From assembly GCA_020632925.1 (NCBI GenBank), contig JACKER010000017.1:170884-234883 (forward strand): DNA of 64,000 nt. Direction: 5' to 3'. Below the pieces are notes generated by a model. The model did no database searches. It was not told the origin of the DNA and was given only the letters and a program-made list of their open reading frames with translations. Numbering within the stretch: position 1 is the first letter of the stretch; every line of letters begins with the position of its first letter. Position numbers and translations under genes: made by a program. This DNA is from Alphaproteobacteria bacterium (lineage in GTDB: Bacteria > Myxococcota_A > UBA796 > GCA-2862545). This document shows positions 50,726-59,172 of this stretch, piece after piece.

Positions 50726-50806
50726 GACCGGGAGTCTCCCGGTCTGCCGTCGCCGTCGTCACCGACGACTGACCCCGGGGTCTGCTCCGGGGCCAGCGTC
50801 CCGGAG
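50726..50806 (+). promoter_or_regulatory. Structured leader with four hairpins; the last one covers the ribosome binding site
   Basis: Four perfect inverted repeats follow each other: GACCGGGA/TCCCGGTC with a 3-base loop (50726-50744), GTCGTC/GACGAC with a 3-base loop (50755-50769), the palindrome GACCCCGGGGTC (50771-50782), and CTCCGGG/CCCGGAG with an 8-base loop (50785-50806). The last stem includes the GGAG that serves the ATG at 50812, so ribosome access would be blocked when it forms. It looks like a cis-regulatory RNA, but I cannot match it to a known riboswitch class. Confidence 0.55.
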
Positions 50807-50811
50807 TGTCC

Positions 50812-51939
50812 ATGTCCATCCACGAAGAGGTGGCTCGCCGCCTCGAACCCGTGCTCGCGGTCGCCGCGGAGCACGCCACCTCGGTCGATCGCGAGGGCAC
50901 CTTCCCCTCGAACACGGTCGCCGCCGCCCGCGAGACCGGCCTGCTCGCGCTCGTGACCCCCACCGAGCACGGTGGACTCGGCGGGAGCCCGGGAGACGCT
51001 GCGCGGGTCGTCGAGCAGCTCGCTCGGATCTGCGCCAGCTCCGCCATGGTCCTCGGCATGCACTTCTGCGGGGCGTCCGTCCTCGCGAAGCTCGGCAGCG
51101 CCGAGGTCAACCGCGAGGTCGCCGCGGGCCGGCACCTCTCGACGCTGGCCTTCTCCGAGGCCGGCAGCCGCAGCCACTTCTGGGCGCCGACCTCCACCGC
51201 CCGCGCCGACGGCGACGAGATCGTGCTCGATGCCCGCAAGAGCTGGGTCACGAGCGCGTCGCACGCCACGGCCTTCGTGTGGAGCAGCCGCCCCGTGAGC
51301 GCCGAGGGCGCCTCCACCCTGTGGCTGGTCGAGCGTGATCGGAACGGCCTGAGCGTGCCGGCGCCCTTCGACGGGCTCGGCCTGCGCGGCAACGACTCCT
51401 CGCCGGTGACCGCGACCGGCGTGCGGATCCCGGCGTCGAACCGCCTCGGCGAGGACGGCGGCGGGTTCGACGGGATGATGGGCATCGTCCTGCCCACGTT
51501 CCAGCTGACGAACGCGGCCTGCTCCGTCGGGCTCATGGAGGCGGCGCTGGTCGGCGCCGCAGCCCACGTCTCGGGGACCTCGCTCGAGCACCTCGACCAG
51601 CGGCTCTCGGCGCTGCCCACCGTCCGAGCCCACCTCGCCCGGGCCCGCGTGAAGGCCGACATGGCGCGCGCGCTCTGGCTCGACGCGATCGCGGCGGTCG
51701 ACGGCGGGCGCGAGGACGCGATGCTGCGGGTGCTCGAGGTGAAGGTGGCCTGCGGAGACGCGGTGCTGGAGGTCGTCGCGACCGGCATGCGGGTGTGCGG
51801 GGGTGCGGCCTACCGGCGCGAGGTCGGCGTCGAGCGCGCCTTCCGCGACGCGCAGGCGGCGAGCGTGATGGCGCCCACCTCGGACGTGCTCTACGACTTC
51901 GTCGGCAAGGCCCTCACCGGCCTGCCCCTGTTCGGGTGA
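50812..51939 (+). CDS. Acyl-CoA dehydrogenase-fold flavoprotein (DszC/SfnB-like)
   Basis: The 375-residue protein has the acyl-CoA dehydrogenase fold: an N-terminal helical domain (TGLLALVTPTEHGGLGG), a beta domain (LAFSEAGSRSHFW, ARKSWVTSASHATAFVW) and a C-terminal helical domain (VCGGAAYRREVGVERAFRDA). At the point where true dehydrogenases carry the catalytic Glu (EGT), it reads SVMAPTSDVLYDFVGKAL. Loss of that Glu fits flavin monooxygenase members such as DszC and SfnB, which act on sulfur compounds. GGAG at 50803-50806 supports ATG at 50812. It is first in a tightly packed five-gene cassette. The substrate is unknown. Confidence 0.8.
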   Translation: MSIHEEVARRLEPVLAVAAEHATSVDREGTFPSNTVAAARETGLLALVTPTEHGGLGGSPGDAARVVEQLARICASSAMVLGMHFCGASVLAKLGSAEVNREVAAGRHLSTLAFSEAGSRSHFWAPTSTARADGDEIVLDARKSWVTSASHATAFVWSSRPVSAEGASTLWLVERDRNGLSVPAPFDGLGLRGNDSSPVTATGVRIPASNRLGEDGGGFDGMMGIVLPTFQLTNAACSVGLMEAALVGAAAHVSGTSLEHLDQRLSALPTVRAHLARARVKADMARALWLDAIAAVDGGREDAMLRVLEVKVACGDAVLEVVATGMRVCGGAAYRREVGVERAFRDAQAASVMAPTSDVLYDFVGKALTGLPLFG

Positions 51940-51944
51940 GCCGC

Positions 51945-52784
51945 ATGACCCCGCTCACCATCGGTGCCGTGGCCTACGACCCCAAGGTCGTCACCATCTG
52001 GGAAGGGTTCTGCGACTGGCTCGCCAGCCGCGGGCTGCCCACCACCTACGTCCTGTACGCGACCTACGAGCAGCAGGTGGACGCGCATCTGGCCGGCGCC
52101 TGCGACGTCGCCTGGAACTCGCCGCTCGCCTGGCTCCAGACGGAGCGCAAGGCCGCCCGCCGCGGGCGCGTGGCGCGCGCGTTCGTCATGCGGGACACCG
52201 ACCGTGATCTCACCAGTGTCGTGCTGGCACGCGCGGAGGGTCCCGTACAGTCGCCGGCCGACCTCTCCGGGCGGGTGGTCGCGACCGGCGCCCACGACTC
52301 CCCCCAGGCGACGCTGATCCCGCTCCAGGTGCTGAGCACCGCGGGGGCCTCCGACGTGCGGCCGCTCGTGTTCGACGTGATGCCGGGCAAGCACGGCGAC
52401 CACGTAGGGGGCGAGCGGGACGCCGTGCGCGCGCTGCTCGACGGTCGCGCGGACGCCGCCTGCGTCATCGACGGCAACGCGCTGGCGTTCGCGCGGGAGG
52501 GGCTGATCCCCGCGGACGCGCTGCGGGTCGTCGCCCGGAGCGCCCCCTACGACCACTGCGTGTTCACCTCGCTCGACGGGCTGCGCGACGCGGACGTGGC
52601 GCGGTTCGGCGAGCTGCTGCTGTCCATGGACTGGGAGGACCCGGTCGTGCGGCCGCTGCTCGAGCTCGAGGGGCTGCGGAAGTGGCTCCCGGGCCGGACC
52701 ACGGGCTTCGCGCAGCTCGCGGCCGCGATCGACGGGCTCGACACGCCCGGTGCGGCCGCCGTGCGCGCGTTCGTGGACGCGTGA
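51945..52784 (+). CDS. PhnD/THI5-like periplasmic-binding-fold protein without signal peptide
   Basis: The 279-residue protein resembles the PhnD/SsuA/NMT1 solute-binding fold: LTIGAVAYDPKVVTIWEGFCDWL at the start (cut here only after 23 residues by the next motif), VDAHLAGACDVAWNSPLAW, LVVLARAEG-like strands and a lobe with DVMPGKHGDHVGGERDAVRA and ADAACVIDGNALAF. No signal peptide or lipobox is present, and no ABC transporter genes are near, so it is probably cytoplasmic. Some proteins of this fold, such as THI5, are enzymes, so a catalytic or binding role inside the cell is possible. ATG at 51945 or GTG at 51936. Confidence 0.75.
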   Translation: MTPLTIGAVAYDPKVVTIWEGFCDWLASRGLPTTYVLYATYEQQVDAHLAGACDVAWNSPLAWLQTERKAARRGRVARAFVMRDTDRDLTSVVLARAEGPVQSPADLSGRVVATGAHDSPQATLIPLQVLSTAGASDVRPLVFDVMPGKHGDHVGGERDAVRALLDGRADAACVIDGNALAFAREGLIPADALRVVARSAPYDHCVFTSLDGLRDADVARFGELLLSMDWEDPVVRPLLELEGLRKWLPGRTTGFAQLAAAIDGLDTPGAAAVRAFVDA

Positions 52785-53917
52785 TCGATCTCGGTCCGGC
52801 GCCGTTCGACCGGGGACCGCACGTGCTCGTCGAGCACGCCCTGCGGACCTCGGCGGACGGCCGTGTCCGCGTGGTGGGCTCGCACCCGGACCTGGGCTGG
52901 CAGCTCGCCACCTGGTGTCGGGTGGTGGGCCACCGGCTCGAGGGGGACGTGGTGGTGCGCGGTGGCGACCGGTTCGCCCGCTCGCTCGTCAGCGGTCACC
53001 CCGACGCCGTCGCCGCCAACGCCGATCCGCGGTGGGGGCTCGCGGTACGGGGAGCCCGTGTGGAGGACGGCGCCGCCGAGCTCTCCTTCGCGCTGGCGGA
53101 CCGCGACACCGCCTGGGACGAGGACGCGCCCCGACTGCTGGCGCAGGCCCAGGCCGGCCAGTGGGATCCGGCGACCGCCGTGCCCTGGGACGAGCCCTTC
53201 GAGCTGCCCGAGCCGCTCGAGGAGGCCGTCGTCCAGGTCATGACCTACCTGGTGGAGAACGAGACGGCGGCGCTGCTCGTGCCCGCGAACCTCGTGCCCC
53301 GGCTCCACCCGCACTACCGCGAGGTCGTCGGCTTCCTGGCCGTCCAGATGGCCGACGAGGCGCGGCACGTCGAGGTGTTCACGCGCCGCATCGGCCTGCG
53401 CGGCCGGTCGCCGGGGACCTCCTCGCGCGGCGGGCAGGCCTCGCTCGCCACGCTGGTGACCGAGCGCGATCCCGACGTCGCCTCGTTCCTGCTGTCGGTG
53501 ATGGGGGAGACCTCCTTCCTCGAGCTCCTCCGCTTCCTCCAGCAGCACGGTCCCGACCCCGTCACCCGGGCGATCTGCCGCCTGGCGGCCACGGACGAGG
53601 CTCGGCACGTCGCGTTCGCGGTGGGGCGGCTCCGTCGTCGCGGCGATCCGGCGCTGCTCGACCGTCTGGCGGCGGCCGTCCGTGCGCGGGAGGCGGCCCT
53701 GCGACACACCTCGGGGCTCGATCCGCACGTGTTCGACGCCCTGATCGTGCTCGCGTCGCCGACCTTCGATCCCGAGGGGGTCGGGGTGGGCTTCGAGCGC
53801 GTGGTGGAGCTGGTGGGGCGGATGGACCGCGCCCGCCGCGCCATGCTCGTCCGCCTCGGCTTCTCGCCCGAGCGCGCCACGGAGCTGTCCGCGCTCCACA
53901 CGCGGAACTTCATGTAG
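52781..53917 (+). CDS. TusA-like domain fused to a ferritin-like diiron domain
   Basis: The 378-residue protein starts with about 75 residues that match the TusA/SirA fold pattern (IDLGPAPFDRGPHVLVEHAL ... LATWCRVVGHRL), but the sulfur-carrying Cys of the CPxP motif is missing. From about residue 150 a four-helix ferritin-like domain follows with iron-ligand motifs: ENETAALL, DEARHVEVFTRR, then GETSFLELLRF and DEARHVAFAVGR, an E...ExxH...E...ExxH set. A diiron oxidase or hydroxylase is likely. GTG at 52781 overlaps the upstream stop by four bases. I know no described protein with this fusion. Confidence 0.72.
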   Translation: MIDLGPAPFDRGPHVLVEHALRTSADGRVRVVGSHPDLGWQLATWCRVVGHRLEGDVVVRGGDRFARSLVSGHPDAVAANADPRWGLAVRGARVEDGAAELSFALADRDTAWDEDAPRLLAQAQAGQWDPATAVPWDEPFELPEPLEEAVVQVMTYLVENETAALLVPANLVPRLHPHYREVVGFLAVQMADEARHVEVFTRRIGLRGRSPGTSSRGGQASLATLVTERDPDVASFLLSVMGETSFLELLRFLQQHGPDPVTRAICRLAATDEARHVAFAVGRLRRRGDPALLDRLAAAVRAREAALRHTSGLDPHVFDALIVLASPTFDPEGVGVGFERVVELVGRMDRARRAMLVRLGFSPERATELSALHTRNFM

Positions 53918-53930
53918 TACACCGGAGGCG

Positions 53931-54455
53931 ATGACGGACTGGGCGGAGATCCACCGGACCGAGGTCGCACCCGCGCTCGCGCGGTGGCAGGCGCCGATGC
54001 CCATGGCGGTGCGCGGCATCGTGGTCGTCGCCGTAGTGGCCGGGGTCGCCGCGGTGGTCCTGATCCCGCCACCCTTCGGGCTCGTGGGCCTCGCGCCGCT
54101 GCTGATGGTCGGGTTCGGTGCCTGGGCCAGGCGGACCAACGCCAACGCCGCCGCGACCGGCGAGACGCTGCTGTGGAGCGGGCGCGTCGCCGACCTCCGG
54201 ATCGAGAAGGTCCTCACGGACGACACGCGCACGGCGGCGACCGAGGCGCGGAAGGTGCACGTGGCGCAGGTCGTGCTCGACCACCGCGGGACGCTCGACG
54301 CCGGGGGCGCGAGGTGGACCGCCACCGAGGGGGAGCAGCGGCTGACGGTCGACCCCGCGGTCTACGAGGCGCTCACGGTCGGTGACGCGCTGGTGGCGGT
54401 GTCGCTGCCCACCGCTCCGACCCACGTCTTCCACCGCGCGGCCGAGCGCCAGTGA
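53931..54455 (+). CDS. Membrane protein with two transmembrane helices
   Basis: The 174-residue protein has two closely spaced hydrophobic helices (about residues 26-65, GIVVVAVVAGVAAVVLIPPP and GLVGLAPLLMVGFGAW) and a soluble C-terminal domain of about 100 residues (ETLLWSGRVADLRIEKV, KVHVAQVVLDHRG). No catalytic motif is seen. GGAGG lies five bases before the ATG. It lies 13 bases after the TusA-ferritin gene and overlaps the next by four bases, so it belongs to the cassette and may anchor it to the membrane. Confidence 0.65.
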   Translation: MTDWAEIHRTEVAPALARWQAPMPMAVRGIVVVAVVAGVAAVVLIPPPFGLVGLAPLLMVGFGAWARRTNANAAATGETLLWSGRVADLRIEKVLTDDTRTAATEARKVHVAQVVLDHRGTLDAGGARWTATEGEQRLTVDPAVYEALTVGDALVAVSLPTAPTHVFHRAAERQ

Positions 54456-55066
54456 CCTCCCCCGTCCCGATGTTCGGGGTCCGCGTGGCCGACACCGGAC
54501 CGCCAGTCGCCTGGGCGTGTGCCGTGGGGAACATCGAGCTCGGATGGCCGGGGCTGGCGCGCGCTCTCCAGTCGACGGCGGAGGCGCGCCGGGCCCTCAC
54601 GCGGACCCTCGCCGAGCGTCCCGAGGCGGCGATCTTCTGGGAGACCACGCCGATCGATCCGTCCGCGCCGGACCGCCCGATGCGCTTCGTGGCGCTCGAC
54701 GCGCCGGCGCTGGCCCGGGTGGCGCCGCAGCCCGAGCCCTTCCGCGCGGTGCTCTCTCGCGCCGATCGCGTCGCCGCCTTCGACAGCCTCGGCGGGGACG
54801 CACGACTGGTTGCGCCGTGTCCCGAAGGGCCCGACGCGCACTACACGCACCTCACCGCCTTCCTCCGCAACGCGCCCGAGACGCAGATCCACGCGCTATG
54901 GGCGCGGGTCGGCGCCGAGATCGAGGCCTGGATCGCGGCAGGGCGGGGTCCGCTCTGGGTGAGCACCTCGGGGCTCGGCGTCCACTGGCTCCACGTGCGC
55001 CTCGACAGCGTCCCCAAGTACTACCAGCACGGTGCCTTCCGCCGGCTCAGCGGCCGGTCGCCGTGA
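54452..55066 (+). CDS. DUF6940-like hypothetical protein
   Basis: The 204-residue protein ends with a conserved-looking block, FLRNAPETQIHALWARVG and LWVSTSGLGVHWLHVRLD followed by SVPKYYQHGAF, which I associate with the DUF6940 family (from memory, not searched). The N-terminal half has IFWETTP, a phrase also typical of that family. No enzymatic role is known. It is the last gene of the cassette (GTGA overlap upstream), and its 3' end overlaps the convergent lipoprotein gene by 20 bases. Confidence 0.6.
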   Translation: MTSPVPMFGVRVADTGPPVAWACAVGNIELGWPGLARALQSTAEARRALTRTLAERPEAAIFWETTPIDPSAPDRPMRFVALDAPALARVAPQPEPFRAVLSRADRVAAFDSLGGDARLVAPCPEGPDAHYTHLTAFLRNAPETQIHALWARVGAEIEAWIAAGRGPLWVSTSGLGVHWLHVRLDSVPKYYQHGAFRRLSGRSP

Positions 55067-55406
55067 GCGTGAACGGCTCGTCGGCGAAGCAGGCGCCATC
55101 GACCGTTCGCAGGTCCTCCGACAGCTCGCCCACACAGCTCACCCAGTAGGGATCGTCGTCCGAGACCAGGATCACGTCCGTGTCCTTCACGAGCAGACGG
55201 TCGGGGAGCGACGGGACCGTCTCGTCGGACCATCCCGTCAGCGAGCGCCAGCACTCCCCCTCGGTGGACGGACCGAGCTCCGCGTCGAGATCGTGATCGA
55301 TCCGCGGCGCTTGCAGCGTCCACGTCCCCGCGACCGGCGACTCGCAGGTCACCCCGCTGCATCCGGCCTGTGCGAGAGCCAGAACCAGCATCGTCCAACG
55401 TTCCAT
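55047..55406 (-). CDS. Small lipoprotein
   Basis: The 119-residue protein starts MERWTMLVLALAQAGCSG, with a lipobox (QAGC). The mature part resembles small lipoproteins that begin with a GTW motif (VAGTWTLQAP) and has three further Cys. No function is known. Its ATG overlaps the stop of the TonB-dependent receptor gene by one base, so it is probably made with the receptor and could act as its outer-membrane partner (inference). Confidence 0.65.
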   Translation of the reverse strand: MERWTMLVLALAQAGCSGVTCESPVAGTWTLQAPRIDHDLDAELGPSTEGECWRSLTGWSDETVPSLPDRLLVKDTDVILVSDDDPYWVSCVGELSEDLRTVDGACFADEPFTLTATGR

Positions 55407-57529
55407 CAGAACCCCCACGCCACGCCGAGGATCGGCGTGATTCCCAACCAGTTCACGTCGTCCCGGAAGGGGACGTAGTCGCCATTCGCGTCGAGCGACG
55501 GCTGTTCGTCGTCCGTCACCGCGTCCAGGTCGAACTTGCGCAGGTTCTTGCGGTCGTACGCATTGACGACCTGGGCGTACACCGTGAGCGTGCCCAACCG
55601 GAGGGGGACGTCCCGGCTCACCCGCAGATCCAGCCGGTGGTAGGCGGGGTACTTCACACCGTTGTACACGTCGTGCACCGCGTAGAACTGCAGGTCGCCG
55701 TTGGCGAGGGGCTCCACGTCGTAGGTGTAGGTCGTGCGGACCCAGCCCGTGTAGTACTGCCAGGCGGCCGAGATCTGCCAGCGCGGTGTCGGACGGAGGT
55801 TCAGATCGAGGTTGATCGTGTGGCGCTGGTCGTTGAGCCGTGGAACCTTCCCCGTCCGCTCGGTGAACAGTCCCTCGAAGTCGATGTGGTCGACGTCGAG
55901 GTAGGCCTCCGCGAGCGCGTAGCTGGCCCAGAAGGACACCGGCGCGCCCTCGTCGTACTTCAGGAAGACCTCGATGCCGCGCGAGGTGCCGGTGTCGGCG
56001 AACACGTGGACGTCGTCGTTGCGCGACTCGGGGAACACCTCCCATTGGTCGCGCAGGTTCTGCCACTGGGGAGCGAGGTGTGAGTAGTCCTTCCAGTACC
56101 CCTCCAGGCGACCCTCGAGCCCGTTGCGGAGGCGATGCTCGAGGTTGGCCACCAGGTGATCGGCGCGAGCGGCATCGGGGACCCGGTCCGCGCCGTGCTC
56201 CACGTCGATCTCGTACAGGTAGGGTGTCTGGTAGTAGGTGCCCCAGGCGCCACGCAGGAAGGTCCGATCGGTGATGGCGAGCGCCGCCGCCACGCGAGGG
56301 GAGGGGAGGATCTGGCCGGTGCTGGTGGCCACGTCGGCCCGACCACCCCCCTCGAGGTAGACGCGCTCGAACAGGCCGACCTTGCCGGTGACGTAGGCGG
56401 ACGCTCGCTCTCCGCCGGGCTCGAGCTGCGTGTCGGTCCGGTGGACGTAGTCGATCAGCTGGCCCGTCGTGTCGACGCGGATGTCGTCGATGGCGGCGTG
56501 GTAGTCGTAGCGCGCGTCTTCTCGCATCCCCTCGAGGCCGCTGCGGATCGACAGGGCGTCGTTGACGTGGACGTACCAGTCGTGCTTCAGCCCGAGCTGA
56601 CGGTAGTTCCGGCGATCGGAGACGTCGAACGTGCCCTTGTCGGTGTAGTCGTACTTGAAGTAGTAGCCAGTGCGGTCCTGGTCGAGGAAACTCCCGTACA
56701 GCATCGTCGAGACGTGGACGTGGTCGGAGGGGAAGGCCGACAGGGTCAGCCAGGCGTAGGTGTTGTGGTACTGCAGGTCGTAGAAGTCCACGTCCCCGTT
56801 GTCCACCAACGTGTGATCACCCGAGTGCAACGCCTCGAGCGAGAGCTTCACGTCGTCGGACAGCTCCCAGGACAGCTTGCCGAAGCCATCCCAGTAGGAC
56901 GGGAGGACCTCGTCGTAGCCCAGCGTGGGCAGGACGACGTCGAGGGTGGTGCGGCGCGCGGTCAACAGCCACTCACCGCGGCCGCGAGCGAGCTGGCCAT
57001 CCGTGGCGGCGCTGGCATTGAGCACCGACAGCGCCACCGACGCGTGTGGTTCGCCGTCGACGTTGTCGCGGGTGTGCATCTGGAACACACCCGACAGGCG
57101 GTTCCCGAAGTCGGCGGGGAACCCTCCGGTCGACAGATCGATCCCGTCCAGGGCCCGCAGGTCGACCACGCTGAACAATCCGCCCGAGTAGTCGCGCTGG
57201 TGGAAGGGCTCGAGCAGCTGCATGCCGTCGAGCGTGACCAGGACCTCGTCGTCCTCGCCGCCGCGCACGATGAACTTCGACGAGAAGTCCGACGCGCTCA
57301 CTCCCGGGAAACGGGTCACGGCGCGTGTCGGATCCTCGGTGAACGACAGCTCGCGGGCCTGGTCACCACTGATGGAGGTGCTGGAGACGTCCCGGTCGCG
57401 CATCATCGAGAACGACCCGGGCGTGACGACGATCTCCTCGATGTCCGCGTACGGATCGGGCTCCGGTGGTGGGTCCGTGGGTGTCGGGTCCTCGGCGCGG
57501 GCCGCCAGGACGAGGTGGTGCAGGAGCAT
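55406..57529 (-). CDS. TonB-dependent outer-membrane receptor
   Basis: The 707-residue protein has a signal peptide (MLLHHLVLAARAE), a Pro-rich stretch, a TonB-box-like IEEIVVTPG, a plug domain (VTRFPGVSASDFSSKFIVRG, LDGMQLLEPFHQRDYSGG, STGGFPADFGNRLSGVF) and a 22-strand-type barrel with alternating aromatic strands. The C-terminus ends in WGF, the terminal Phe needed for barrel assembly. Such receptors import siderophores, cobalamin or glycans using TonB-ExbBD energy. The substrate is unknown. No iron-uptake genes are adjacent, but a small lipoprotein gene is coupled downstream. Confidence 0.9.
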   Translation of the reverse strand: MLLHHLVLAARAEDPTPTDPPPEPDPYADIEEIVVTPGSFSMMRDRDVSSTSISGDQARELSFTEDPTRAVTRFPGVSASDFSSKFIVRGGEDDEVLVTLDGMQLLEPFHQRDYSGGLFSVVDLRALDGIDLSTGGFPADFGNRLSGVFQMHTRDNVDGEPHASVALSVLNASAATDGQLARGRGEWLLTARRTTLDVVLPTLGYDEVLPSYWDGFGKLSWELSDDVKLSLEALHSGDHTLVDNGDVDFYDLQYHNTYAWLTLSAFPSDHVHVSTMLYGSFLDQDRTGYYFKYDYTDKGTFDVSDRRNYRQLGLKHDWYVHVNDALSIRSGLEGMREDARYDYHAAIDDIRVDTTGQLIDYVHRTDTQLEPGGERASAYVTGKVGLFERVYLEGGGRADVATSTGQILPSPRVAAALAITDRTFLRGAWGTYYQTPYLYEIDVEHGADRVPDAARADHLVANLEHRLRNGLEGRLEGYWKDYSHLAPQWQNLRDQWEVFPESRNDDVHVFADTGTSRGIEVFLKYDEGAPVSFWASYALAEAYLDVDHIDFEGLFTERTGKVPRLNDQRHTINLDLNLRPTPRWQISAAWQYYTGWVRTTYTYDVEPLANGDLQFYAVHDVYNGVKYPAYHRLDLRVSRDVPLRLGTLTVYAQVVNAYDRKNLRKFDLDAVTDDEQPSLDANGDYVPFRDDVNWLGITPILGVAWGF

Positions 57530-57673
57530 GGGTTCCTCGGGTTGGACCGGACCGTTGCAAGCGGTGGACCCGATCCGAGGGCTCGGGGAGGACGTGCAAA
57601 CGCCGCGAATCGTCCTTGCGCGGCAGATTCCGGTCGCTCGACGGGAGGGCCTCCCCGGAGGTAGGTGTTCCCC

Positions 57674-58465
57674 ATGCCCGAGGGCGACGACATCCGGCGG
57701 GACGCGGCGCGGATCGGCCCGCTGCTCCTCGGGCGACCGCTGCTCGCGGCGGCGAGCCGGTGGCCGGCGCTGGTCACGGGGCTCGTGGGCGCCCAGGTGC
57801 TCGGGGTCGAGGCCGTGGGCAAGCACCTGCTGCTCACGGTGGACGACGGGACCACCATCCGCGTGCACCGGGGGATGACCGGGACGTGGCGCTGGACGCC
57901 GGCGGGGCAGCCCGTTCGCATCGGGATGGGGATGACCTCGCTGCGCCTCGAGGTCGCGGAGGGGACGCTGGTCGCCCGCCACGCGCCGACCGTCGAGCGC
58001 TTCCGGACGCGCGAGCGCTCCGTCCGGCCCGCGCTGGCGCGCCTCGGGCCCGACGTGCTGGGCGAGGGCTTCGAACCGGCCGAGGCAGCCGAGCGGGCGC
58101 GAGCGAGCGTCCAGCCCACGGCGGCCGAGGTGCTGCTCGATCAGCGAGTCGCGTGCGGTGTCGGGAACGTCTGGCGTTGCGAGCTGCTCTTCCTGGCTGC
58201 GCTCGATCCGTTCCGCGCGCCGGCGGAGGTTCCGGCCGAGACGTGGACCGAGCTGTGGACCGACGCGAGGACACGGCTCGCGGAGCGCGTGGCGACCGGG
58301 GGTGAGCGGAACACGACGGGTCGCGACGACGTCCCCACCTGGGTCTACGGCCGGGCAGGGCGTCCGTGCCTCCGCTGCGGGACGCCCATCCGGACGATCG
58401 AGCTCGGGCGCGATCTGCCGCGGCGCCTCTACTGGTGCCCCACCTGCCAGCGTGGAGCAGGGTGA
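57674..58465 (+). CDS. nei: Endonuclease VIII-type DNA glycosylase (Fpg/Nei family)
   Basis: Nei-type enzymes remove oxidised bases and cut abasic sites. The 263-residue protein starts MPEGD, giving the catalytic N-terminal Pro and Glu, which fixes the start at ATG 57674 rather than an in-frame GTG at 57665. Lys in GKHLLL is the conserved beta-hairpin lysine. A helix-two-turn-helix follows (LLDQRVACGVGNVWRCE), and the C-terminal zinc finger has CLRCGTPI and WCPTCQ. The MPEGD start fits the Nei2-type branch. It is a stand-alone repair gene here. Confidence 0.93.
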   Translation: MPEGDDIRRDAARIGPLLLGRPLLAAASRWPALVTGLVGAQVLGVEAVGKHLLLTVDDGTTIRVHRGMTGTWRWTPAGQPVRIGMGMTSLRLEVAEGTLVARHAPTVERFRTRERSVRPALARLGPDVLGEGFEPAEAAERARASVQPTAAEVLLDQRVACGVGNVWRCELLFLAALDPFRAPAEVPAETWTELWTDARTRLAERVATGGERNTTGRDDVPTWVYGRAGRPCLRCGTPIRTIELGRDLPRRLYWCPTCQRGAG

Positions 58466-58521
58466 GATGGACGAGAGTGACGCCGCGGGCGTACGCTGGT
58501 GTCCGTTTGGACGGAGGCGTG

Positions 58522-59121
58522 ATGAGCAGGACCTGGTGGGTGTGGGTGGCGCTCGCGCTCGTGGCGTGCGGCGGTGACGGCGGGACGGACAAGGGGAGCG
58601 CGAGCGGCGACGACGACGACGACGACATCGCGGCCGGCGAGCTGGTCTGCGAGGACACCTTCTCGCCCTGCGGCGGCGATCCCGTCGGCACCTGGCAGGT
58701 CGTGGACTACTGCGCCGTCTCCGGCGGTGACTACGCGAGCACCTGCCCGGACCTCCAGGTCATCATCGTGGAGGACCGGGGCAGCGGCACCGTGACCGTG
58801 AACGCCGACGGGACCTACGAGCGGACCTACAACGTGGACGCGGACATCGAGATGGTGATCCCGCTCAGCTGCATCGCGCCCGTGCCGTGCTCGCTGATCG
58901 CGCTGGGGTCGGGCGGGCTGTTCACCTCCTGCACGGAGGACACGTCCGCCCAGACCTGCTCCTGCGAAGGCACCGTGGTGGACACGAACACCGAGGCCGG
59001 CAACTGGGTCGTGGACGGCACCGACTTCGTCGCGGACGGCGTGCGCAACCCGTTCTGCGTGAAGGGCTCGACCGCGCTCGTCGAGGACGACTACGGCACG
59101 CGCGTCCGCTGGAAGAAGTAG
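58522..59121 (+). CDS. Lipoprotein with poly-Asp linker
   Basis: The 199-residue protein starts MSRTWWVWVALALVACGGDG, a clear lipobox (LVAC), followed by a Gly/Ser linker with six consecutive Asp. The mature part has about ten cysteines and a lipocalin-like start GTWQVVDYCA. It resembles the lipoprotein at 8603-9226 in architecture (lipobox, poly-Asp, Cys-rich domain), though not in sequence. Function unknown. GGAGG precedes the ATG by several bases. Confidence 0.7.
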   Translation: MSRTWWVWVALALVACGGDGGTDKGSASGDDDDDDIAAGELVCEDTFSPCGGDPVGTWQVVDYCAVSGGDYASTCPDLQVIIVEDRGSGTVTVNADGTYERTYNVDADIEMVIPLSCIAPVPCSLIALGSGGLFTSCTEDTSAQTCSCEGTVVDTNTEAGNWVVDGTDFVADGVRNPFCVKGSTALVEDDYGTRVRWKK

Positions 59122-59172
59122 GCGACCTTGCCGTCCGCCGGGCGGTGCGCAGCTGGAGGGCAGGAGGTGCCC

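Noticed and set aside
50631..50811. TPP, cobalamin, SAM or fluoride riboswitch upstream of the cassette
   Set aside because: None of the conserved core strings of these classes is present; only the hairpin array is reported.
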